From positions 18,726,501 through 18,790,500 of the forward strand of contig JAKSXM010000007.1 in assembly GCA_022575985.1 (NCBI GenBank): a DNA stretch of 64,000 bases, given 5' to 3'. A program made the position numbers and the translations under genes. This stretch comes from Anagrus nilaparvatae (taxonomy: Eukaryota; Arthropoda; Insecta; Hymenoptera; Mymaridae). Below are positions 56,058 to 64,000 of the stretch, one piece after another. The number at the start of each line of letters is the position of its first letter. Within the stretch, counting starts at the first letter, position 1. The notes beneath the pieces are model-generated. The model was given only the letters and a program-made list of their open reading frames with translations, was not told the DNA's origin and made no database searches.

Positions 56058-56760
56058 TCCTAATACTTAATTTTTCCATCCCATCCAGCTAATTTAGAAG
56101 GTTCATGAGGATGCCATAAAGCACTCATACAAACTCCGTCATGTGCTTTCCATTTTTTGAAAAGTTTAGTTGTCTTCCAATCCCATACAAAACACTTTCC
56201 ATCTGCATCGCCAGAAACCAAATAACTAAAAGAAAAAGATCTATATTAAATAATTAAAATTTACTTTATTAAATAAATAAATTTGTTTTAGATTAAGAAA
56301 TTATAATTACCTCATATCAGGTGAAAAATCTAAGCCACAAGCATAGCCAGCAACCATGTGCCACCTAAATGTTTTTTAACGATTTAATTTAAATCTATTG
56401 AGCGCTGAAAATATTACTATTTTGTTATCCATACTTTGACAAGCCAACCATTTTAAATTTGGAGAAACTATAACAGCCGGCATTGAATGCATTTATGGAT
56501 CTGCAATATACTTCATATCTACTGGTATATCCCTAAAATAAAAAAATAAATTTAAAATTTTTTATCAGATATAAGTAAAAAAATATTAAATTAAATTAAT
56601 TTTACCATTCCCAAACTCTTAAACTTTTGTCGTTTGATGTTGTAACAAATCTCCAATTTTCGTCTACAAAAGTAATGTTGTTCACTGCTCCTAAATGTCT
56701 ATCATACTCTTGTGTTATTTCTCCAGAACGTGTATCCCACTACAATATGAAAAATTTTTC
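56058..56760 (-). pseudogene. Captured PRP17/CDC40 exons (right TIR)
   Basis: Mirror of the left copy, with exons at about 56,742-56,609, 56,533-56,312 and 56,227-56,062. Extra damage: the last Trp codon of KIKYWH is TAG, and a change near 56,370 removes a residue of GHMVAGYAC. The first left-arm exon (VSRFTSRKIP) is absent here. In its place lies a short copy of the last exon's end (KLAIAAWDGKIF), joined directly to the leucine-rich segment. Confidence 0.8.
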
Positions 56761-56789
56761 CATCCCATGCAGCTATAGCTAATTTATTC

Positions 56790-57715
56790 CTTCTTGTGCA
56801 CTTTGAGAAAATTTACTTAGGATTGGTTCTCCAAAATATCTCAGTTTAACTTTTTTTCTTTTGTCAATGATTTCTGTTAATAAAAATCTTTTAAATTTTT
56901 ACATTGTTCTAAATTAACTATATTTGTTCTTGGACTTGATGGCCCTTTGATTTTCAATGATTTCAAATTTTTAAATTGATTAAAATAGCTTTCTCCAGTT
57001 GACGTTAATGAATAATTTGTTACGATAATGTCTATATTTAATAAACTTTCATAATCGGTTAATCCTTTAATACATACTGTGCAAGTAATAAACTTTAAAT
57101 TTTTGAAACGGTGAAGTGAAAAAGACAATTCTTCACTGAACTCTAAAAGTGAAATTTCTAAACTTTCATAATCGGTTAATCCTTTAATACATACTGTGCA
57201 AGTAATAAACTTTAAATTTTTGAAACGGTGAAGTGAAAAAGACAATTCTTCACTGAACTCTAAAAGTGAAATTTCTTCTAGAAAATCTGTTGTAAATTTT
57301 CCATAAATATTCCATTAACAAATGTTTCCTTTATTTCTCATTCACTTAATTTTCTTTAATGGGAAAGCATTGCTGATAGATATTCTAAATTATTGACTTC
57401 ATTAAATGTAATTTCACTTATAGTTTCACAATTCATTAGAGCGAATATCACAATATCATTAATAAAAGAATAACATTTTATTTCAAATATTTGTAGATTT
57501 TTTATTTGAGAAAGCGAATCATATAAATAATCTGTTGATACAATATCACATCCACAAAAAGATAATTTTGTTATAGAATTATTGCACAAGCTTATTAAAC
57601 AATCACCGTTAACTGACAAACTTTTTAAAGAAACGCTGATTAAGTTTACATTATATGCAAATATTTTCCCAAGATTTTCATCACTAAATCCATAATTTAG
57701 ATCTTGTTGGAGTAC
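56790..57715 (-). pseudogene. Captured leucine-rich protein fragment (right TIR)
   Basis: The frame 57,715-57,356 reads DLNYGFSDENLGKIFAYNVN, VSLKSLSVNGDCLISLCNNS, TKLSFCGCDIVSTDYLYDSL, NNLEYLSAML, continuing after a break in 57,245-56,877. Leucine spacing (LKSLSVNG, ITKLSFCGC, IKNLQIFEI, FKNLKFITC) fits leucine-rich repeats, as in insect F-box proteins. This copy is fuller than the left one but contains a 117-bp tandem duplication. The parent gene is unknown. Confidence 0.6.
57043..57276 (-). repeat. 117-bp tandem duplication, right TIR only
   Basis: The segment from AAACTTTCATAATCGGTT occurs at 57,043 and again at 57,160. 117 bp equals 39 codons, so the leucine-rich frame (FSEELSFSLHRFKNLKFITC) is repeated in frame. 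The left TIR has one copy. Confidence 0.9.
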
Positions 57716-57734
57716 AGTTGACGACGAATAAACG

Positions 57735-57983
57735 TTATTTAAATTTCCACTTGATGCTGCCCATGCTAACCTCATTATGGCTTGATTTAAAAATAATAAA
57801 TAAATCTAATTTAACATTTGTATTACTAGCTTTAATTCTTCTTAATATTTGACACATTAAAGAACCTAAAGTTTCATTTGTATAAGTTGTTATTTCTATA
57901 TCGTCAAAATTATCTGCTGGATTGGCAAATCTTATAATTAATGTTAAATGTTTTCCTCTATATGCTCTATAGATATAAATCAA
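57735..57983 (-). pseudogene. Captured fat facets/USP9X chimera (right TIR)
   Basis: Mirror of 36,548-36,865: RAYRGKHLTLIIRFANPADN, EITTYTNETLGSLMCQILRR, then a shifted-frame join to the HNEVSMGSIKWKF text, which is IMRLAWAASSG read in another frame. In this arm the exon is preceded, across a small intron, by the exon at 58,020-58,165. Confidence 0.8.
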
Positions 57984-58019
57984 AATTTAATACTTAAAAT
58001 TGAAATAAAGTTAAATAAA

Positions 58020-58165
58020 TGCAATTACCTATGTAAAGGGAGTATTTCTCTTTCACCAAAAAAGGCATTATCGCACTCATTAATATATTCTTGCAAAACT
58101 TTCATAACTCGACACATTTTCATTGCTTCAGTTTTAATATCAGCTGTAGTATCATCTTGTTCTAG
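58020..58165 (-). pseudogene. Captured fat facets/USP9X exon (right TIR only)
   Basis: The minus strand reads LEQDDTTADIKTEAMKMCRV and MKVLQEYINECDNAFFGERE, ILPLHR, which directly precedes RAYRGKHL in USP9X/fat facets. So this arm preserves the natural exon order that the left arm has lost. Confidence 0.8.
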
Positions 58166-58192
58166 TAAGAGACTCTTTTTTTAAAATACATA

Positions 58193-58408
58193 ATGTATCA
58201 TAATGAGCTTTTAAACGATCAAGGTGTTAAAAAAGGTTTTTTTGATGAAACTGACTTTTATGTTAATTATACCCCATTACCAGAAACACAGAGAAGTCAA
58301 GTAGATTTTAAAAGTAATATTTTTTATTTTAATTTATTGCATTGTAACTTTTCATTTATTCATTTAAAAGAAAGTAAATATTTTCATGAACTTCCTCTTT
58401 TAAAATGA
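58193..58408 (+). pseudogene. Unrecognised coding scrap near the right end
   Basis: The frame MYHNELLNDQGVKKGFFDET, DFYVNYTPLPETQRSQ looks like real protein and is mirrored at 35,925-35,995 on the minus strand. I do not recognise the parent. Confidence 0.35.
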
Positions 58409-58881
58409 AAAACACTTTTTTAAAGCTTTCAAAAAACACAAGTCAGTTTTTGAACTAACCTGTAATATTAAAGTGACTGGATTTCGTTTTTATCGACGAC
58501 CGACATCGTGAGAGAAAAATGCATTTCAAGCGCATGCGCAATTTTTTCTCCTGTTATAAAACTTAAAAATAATAATTATTTATTTATTTTATTAAATAAT
58601 TAATTTGGGCCATTTATTTATACGGGTGATGAAAGCACAAACGATTTTATTAAAGATTTTTAATATAGTTTTTCTTAAAAATTAAATTATATACAAAAAT
58701 AGAGCATTTTTTTATCCGGGTGATAGGATATTCGGAAAATCTATTTTCCTCGGAAAATAGGCGACGCACAAACGTGGGATGGGGCTCAAATTAATTGGAA
58801 TAAAAACGCACAAACGGTCATATAATTTTTTTTTCAAAATTTTACTTTTTTTTTTATTGCGGGTGGGGGCTATGTAGCGCT

Positions 58882-58890
58882 ATTTTAATA
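58882..58890. repeat. Target-site duplication, right (ATTTTAATA)
   Basis: See 35,327-35,335. Confidence 0.85.
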
Positions 58891-59570
58891 TATATATTTA
58901 ATATTTGTATTTTATGTATTTATGTGTGTGTGTTTATTTTTCATTGTTTATATTGTACAAAAGTTATAAAAAATTTATTCTACTTTTAAAATTTTATTGT
59001 TTTTTTTTTAATTTTATTTTAAACAAATATAATAATATAAGCTATTTTAAAGTTTTTGACACATTTTATATCACACGTAGTAAAAAAAGTTTTAGTTTTC
59101 TTATCACCAGATTCTAAAAGAAAGAAGTAGATTTAATAATGTTATAAAATAAGGAGTTTTCTTAAATTGAAAAAAAACTCCCTATATCTCTAGTTCAATC
59201 TTATAGCCTTCTGGTTCTACAAGAGCTCAGTGCAAATTGCTCAGTCGTTTGCAAGTCAATCAACCAAATTCTGGAGTGATGTAAATTTCTTTGTATGAAT
59301 ACTTTACAGGAATCCCTCGTTATCCGCGGTTCACCGTATCCGCTGTAGGACAAAATAAAATATCCAACCCCTTGTTTTCTGCGGAAGAATTCTTGTTATC
59401 CGCGATTTTTTTTGCACTGAAAAAAAAAACATCAAGAAGTCGTCGTCAAGAAGTAAATATTCTTGCGGCAAGAAGTATTTTGTTTCAGTGTGACAATTTT
59501 TTCCTAACCTACATTTATTTTTTTTCATTATTATTTTCAATATAAAATAAAATTATATTTCGTAATTATA

Positions 59571-61073
59571 ATGGCTCCTCAATCAAGGAAAACAAACAAC
59601 ACCCTAATCAACTAAGAAAACACCATCTCGCGCAAGGAGCGTCATGAATATCACGGATAAACTCAAAATTTTGGATTTTATTGATAATGGTGAAAAAAAT
59701 TGCCACAATTGCAAGGCGTTTTCAAGTTAACGAATCGTCAGTTAGGACAATACAAAATAATAAAGATAATATCCAAAATAGTTCTCTAAATTTGGGGCAG
59801 CACGCCAAATTTGTGAAGGTCGTACGCAAAAATATTCTTGACAAAACGGAGGAAATGCTCATAATTTGGATACAAAATTTGATACACAAAATTATTTCAG
59901 TTACAACTGCTGCTACCAGTTTATTGGAAATCTAATAAAACAGCATGGGTGACACAATTGAACTTTGGCCAGTGGTTCAAGGAATCCTTTATCCCTGATG
60001 TTAAGAATTTTCATAAGTCTAAAAATCTTGCAATTAAAGTATTGTTATTGCTTAATAACTGTAAGAGTCACGCAGAAAATCTTTAACATGTTCATCTGGA
60101 TGAGGAGGTGATGTTTTTTCCTCCAAACACAACATTTTTGATTCAGCGTATGTATCAAACTGTGATAGCTACGTTTAAATCATATTATTTGAGAGGTGTC
60201 ATTGAAAAAATTTATAACCGGTTTGTGTAATTACACAACCAACGAGCATGGAACATGTTTACTCATAACAGTAATAAATCCAAAAACCGAAATAACAATA
60301 AATCCTGAAATATATACTATCCTAAGTCCATAAACTTAAAGTATTCTAAGTTGTTGTTGTTATCAGGGCCTGATCAGGTCCTGACTCACACTTCAAGTCC
60401 CTGAATCGAAAATATTCTAAGTCCATTTCACCCCCCCCCCCCCTGCCGAGCCAAACTTTTTCAAATACCCCATCCAATGAACATTTTTCATGTTAAAATA
60501 GTACAGACTATCAATCACTATCGCAATTGTGAAGAATTTAACTTTATCAACGTAGTGAAACAGTTTTGGAAAGATTTTTCCATTATGGATGCCATCACAA
60601 TGACACAAGAGTCTTGGGCTGAAATTAAAGAATCCAATTTAAATTCTTACTGGAGAAGAGTCTGGCCGAATTTTGTGCCACCTAAAGAAAAATCGAGAAG
60701 AAGAGAATATCAAGAGAGTGTTTGAACCACCGTAAATCTGGCCCGAACGATAGATGGAGAGGGATTTGCCGATCTTTAAGAGACTGACATTTTAGATTTG
60801 ATGTTGCCTTCAGCAGATCTAATGCCAAAAGAAACTGAAGAACTAGCCACACCCTTACCAGAAGTGTCAGTAACCGGACCAAATGTCGAAGTTTCTCTCA
60901 ACGGAAAAAACATTTTACAAATCATTAATTCTTTGCTAACTGCTATTAATTTGGAAATAAATTATGATGTGATGACAAGGAGTTTGAGTTTCAAACATAG
61001 TTGTAAAAAAGCAATAGAAATTTATGAAGATTTATATAAGGATGTTTTAAGACAAGCAAATAATCACGGATGA
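59571..61073 (+). pseudogene. Tigger/pogo transposase, broken
   Basis: In order: a helix-turn-helix piece (LKILDFIDNG, a frame change, then IATIARRFQVNESSVRTIQN; about 59,660-59,760), a DDE piece (FGQWFKESFIPD, LLLLNNCKSHAENL, FPPNTTFLIQRMYQTVIATF, KSYYLRG; 59,950-60,210), and a C-terminal piece (NVVKQFWKDFSIMDAI, ESWAEIKESNLNSYWRRVWP, then KKAIEIYEDLYKDVLRQ; 60,490-61,073). The DNC of the second catalytic Asp reads NNC here. Stops, frame changes and the insertion at 60,214 confirm that it is dead. The central catalytic part with the first Asp is missing. Confidence 0.8.
60214..60482 (-). mobile_element. G-rich short element inserted in the Tigger gene
   Basis: Removing 60,214-60,482 and one copy of ATTT restores the Tigger frame from GVIEK to IFHVKIV. 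ATTT lies on both sides (60,210-60,213; 60,483-60,486), which is AAAT in the element's own orientation. The element carries a C run, CTAAGT units, and the hairpin GGTTTGTGTAATTACACAACC at its 3' end. Confidence 0.75.
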
Positions 61074-61721
61074 CAGACTTTTTTGAACAGAAAAATTGAT
61101 CCTCAACTTATACTTTCATTGAAATTTTGTATTTTTTGAAATAAATTTACGTACTTTTAGTCAAAAAATCATTTTTATAAGAAACAAAAATTAATTTTTA
61201 TATCATTTGAATTTCTACGAATGTAACCCCTATTTTCCCATAAGAGTAAGGTCTTATTATCCGCGGTACTTTTCAGAAACGTAATCCCCGCAATTAACAA
61301 GGGATTCCTGTACTCAAATCCTTTTGCCTGTGTCCAAACCCTTTTGAGGAATTGCCTAAAAAAGAATTTCTAAATAAAGAAGATTTTTTAATTATTTTGT
61401 GAAGTATTGTAGTTGCTAGAAGGGTGGTTCCATCCCCCAATATAAAAATATGTATACTTCATATCCTTAAATTTTTCTTTTCATAGCACTAAATAAATAT
61501 TTTTAGAGATTTACATTAAAAAAAAAATGATTTTATTTCATATTTTATTTTTTTAGAAATTTTCTTTAAAACTACCCTCCAAAAGGGTTTTTTTTTTAAT
61601 CACATCATTTAAATGATATTTTTAATTTCTTAGTATTATTCTGGGTCTTTAAAAAGCTTGTTGAAAACCTTAAAATTTATATATTCTTTACGTTAACTGT
61701 TTATGTTTTAACATGGAACAT

Positions 61722-62018
61722 GTTCATTGGATGGGGTACTGTAAAAGTTTGGCTCGGCAGGGGGGGGGGGTAAAAAATTGACGTTTTTAGGGGGAGGGAG
61801 GGTTGAAATGGACTTATAATCCGAATATTTTCGATTTAGGGACCTGAAATAATTTAAGTGGGAGTTAGGGCCTGATCAGGATTTGATAAGAACAAGAACT
61901 TAGAATACTTTAGCATTATGGATTAAAGATTTATTGTAATTTCGGTTTTTGGATTTATTACTGTTATAAGTGAACATGTTTCATGATCGTTGCTTGTGTG
62001 AACATACAAATCAGTTAT
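61722..62018 (+). mobile_element. G-rich short element, third defined copy
   Basis: It starts GTTCATTGGATGGGGT and ends with a TTGTGTGAACATACAAATCAGTTAT hairpin region, with G runs at about 61,760 and 61,790. It is inverted relative to the copy at 60,214. No clear 4-bp duplication is left. Confidence 0.65.
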
Positions 62019-64000
62019 GAATTTTTAAAATTTACTTTGGACGATCTCTGAAACCTAATAAAATGGATTTAAAATAGATAGGTGACCATAATTTTACATT
62101 AACATCAACATACTACATGAAAAACTCTTTTTAATTACTTTTTTTTTTAATCAAACTATATAAGCTGCATAGCTCAAAGTATTTACAATTTCCACTATGA
62201 CTATAAGTAAATTATATAGAAATATAGGTCACATAATGTAAAATAGACACATTGCGATATCTCTTAATTAACATTATACCTCTTCTTTATTACTCTGCCC
62301 AGTTTATTAAATTAAATTCTGATAACATTCCAATTAACACCTGTACTCTACAGGTGTAAATTGGAAATCTTGTACTCGACATTTCTCAATCTCCCCTATT
62401 TTAATTTTACGTAAATATAAATTACAAAAAAAAACACACTCACTTATAAATAATATTACGCTTGAATAAACAAGATATTTTATATATACTAAAGTTATAT
62501 ATGTATTATTATCAATTTTATATCTTCTTTTTAATTTGCGAAACTAATCGATAAGAATATTGGGAACATTTTAACTTTATGTGTATTTTAAAAAAAAAGA
62601 TAATAATCTAAGAATTTGTCGTAAATGTTATATTAATATATTTACGATCTTTTATATACAATTTTAAACAAAATTTGTAATTTTCCTAAATGACTTCTTG
62701 AATTTTTTTTATGAGGCTTTGAAATTTATATTAGTATTTATTATTTTTTTTAAGCTTAATATTATCTTTATGGATACTACAAATATTCGTATTATTTACG
62801 TTACAGATACGTTTCATATTTTATTAAAGTCACGTGAAATATATTTGTAATTTATTGTTCATCATGCATGTAACAGAAAATAATAAATTTTTTTTTTAAT
62901 TATTTGTAAACAATGGTAATAGGGTTGTTGCTCGAAAAAAATTTTCATAGCTAATTAAAAAAAACGTTTAAACGCTCTTGTTAGTCAAAAAAAAAAATGC
63001 TCCAGATCGTAGTTTCCTGGAAATTTACCTGCGATCTTGAGTATTCCTTATACTTTTATGGCCTAGGACAAAAATATGCAATTGAATTTCTATTTGATTA
63101 GTTTTTTAGCTGACATTAAAATATTAAACACGTATTTTTTTATTTTTAATTTTAAACATTATTTAATCGGAAAAATAATGCATTTAATTTTGTATTTATA
63201 AGTGAAGTCATAGTAAAAAGGAGTTGGATTAATAAAAAATTAGTAGCAGCCGGATTTTTTTTTAACCATTGCAAATGTCTTGAAGCGTAAAGAAAATTTA
63301 AAAAAAATTATCTTTACTTATTTAAAATACTAGCATTGTGGCATAGTGGGACTTGGAAAAAATGGGTGACTATACCTAGTCCAAAACTGTAAGCTTTTGA
63401 TTCTCCATAAAAAATTGAATTTGATTAAATTGAAAACAAGAGAAAATGTATACACATATGTATATAAAAAATCAAATATATTTGATTAACAATTATTTAT
63501 TTATTATAGGACGAGGATGCAAAATAATTAATTGCAGCGTATTTACATGATAAAATGGTTCACAGAAAACTAAAATACATCATACATAATTTTTGAAGCA
63601 ATTTGAATTAGTAATTATTAAAAAAAAGTATAAAAATATTTTTTACCGTTTATCGCAAACAAGTTAAGTATAATTATAACTTAATTGAGAAACATTTTTT
63701 TCGTTATAATTTTAATTTTTTAATTTGAATGATTTTCAAATATTAATTGTATAATTTGTTCTAAAAAAGTATCCACCAAAGGCCTTTTCAGATATAGTTT
63801 CAAAAAAATTTGAAAGAAAAATAAAGGATTGCTCAAATTTCTAGTAAATTACGAACTAAGGAAAAATAATGAATGGTAAACTGCGACTTTGGACATTCAT
63901 TGTTTATAGCTAAGGGTCCTACGTACCAATTTTTCTTTACCAGTAGGAAATGCGTGCCTTTGATCATTCAAAAGAAAGTTTTCCTTTACTCATCTTCCAA
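62019..64000. other. No gene recognised
   Basis: AT-rich DNA without supported features. Confidence 0.6.

Larger units (their letters stand above)
35336..58881. mobile_element. 23.5-kb foldback-type DNA transposon with captured host genes
   Basis: The first 28 bases after the left duplication (AGCGCTACATAGCCCCCACC and on) are the exact reverse complement of the last 28 before the right one. Inverted similarity continues for about 4.9 kb on each side. The core (40,308-54,083) encodes a DDE transposase, its catalytically degenerate paralogue, an Ulp1-PHD-USP fusion and a SENP-like protease. The 9-bp duplication and transposase layout (SIDASGKFV, later MDCSLALLNA, later GSENYF) suggest the Mutator-like superfamily; very long, complex TIRs recall its Foldback/NOF branch. 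I cannot exclude another superfamily with 8-10-bp duplications. Two snapback repeats at 44,213 and 51,476 may mean that one related element is nested in another. Confidence 0.85.
54084..58881 (-). repeat. Right terminal inverted repeat (~4.8 kb)
   Basis: Reverse complement of 35,336-40,307 with local differences: a fat facets exon at 58,020-58,165 found only here, a 117-bp tandem duplication at 57,043-57,276, and a fuller leucine-rich segment. The outermost 500 bp are almost identical between the arms. Confidence 0.85.
59307..61310 (+). mobile_element. Dead Tigger/pogo-type transposon
   Basis: The TIRs are CAGGAATCCCTCGTTATCCG at the left and CGCAATTAACAAGGGATTCCTG-type sequence at the right; TA lies on both sides (59,305-59,306; 61,311-61,312). 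Transposase debris lies between. The element is interrupted by a short element at 60,214-60,482. Confidence 0.85.

Noticed and set aside
35336..58881. Maverick/Polinton or integrated virus explanation for the large element
   Set aside because: No DNA polymerase B, integrase, ATPase or capsid genes are visible, and the duplication is 9 bp rather than 6 bp.

Overview
The window is an AT-rich (roughly three quarters A+T) nuclear segment of an arthropod, most likely an insect. Small introns with GT/AG ends, arthropod-like exons of PRP17/CDC40 and of fat facets/USP9X, and the mixture of Penelope, Helitron, MULE and Tigger relics support this. I see no intact single-copy host gene. Almost everything recognisable is mobile DNA or host-gene debris carried by mobile DNA.

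Layout. 1-24,690: two arms of a large inverted repeat (1-3,718 and 22,055-24,690) enclose a MULE relic (3,950-4,850), an intact Penelope-like retroelement ORF (5,531-7,435) with a hammerhead-like motif behind it, a MITE (13,038-13,345), a Helitron-like relic split by a MULE with a 9-bp target duplication (16,394-19,120), and a 1.1-kb palindrome (20,095-21,225). 25,260-30,625: a second palindromic complex built from Helitron-like and unclassified repeats. 30,626-35,326: no recognisable gene.

35,336-58,881: the centrepiece, a 23.5-kb DNA transposon. Its ends are inverted copies starting AGCGCTACATAGCCCCCACC, flanked by a 9-bp duplication ATTTTAATA (35,327-35,335 and 58,882-58,890). Its terminal inverted repeats are about 4.9 kb long. 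They carry patchworks of host-gene pieces (fat facets/USP9X, PRP17/CDC40, a leucine-rich protein, probably Bruce/BIRC6). The core holds four genes or gene groups: a 973-aa transposase paralogue that has lost its catalytic residues; a three-exon gene joining an Ulp1-like domain, a PHD finger and a ubiquitin-specific protease; a DDE transposase; and a second Ulp1/SENP-like protease with an intact active site. Long complex TIRs, 9-bp duplication and transposase style suggest the MULE superfamily, perhaps near the Foldback/NOF branch. I infer that the transposase moves the element while the proteases act on ubiquitin or SUMO conjugates of host or element proteins.

59,307-61,310: a dead Tigger/pogo transposon with clear TIRs and TA duplication, itself interrupted by a 269-bp G-rich element. 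61,311-64,000: one further copy of that element, otherwise nothing recognisable. All homology calls are by eye.
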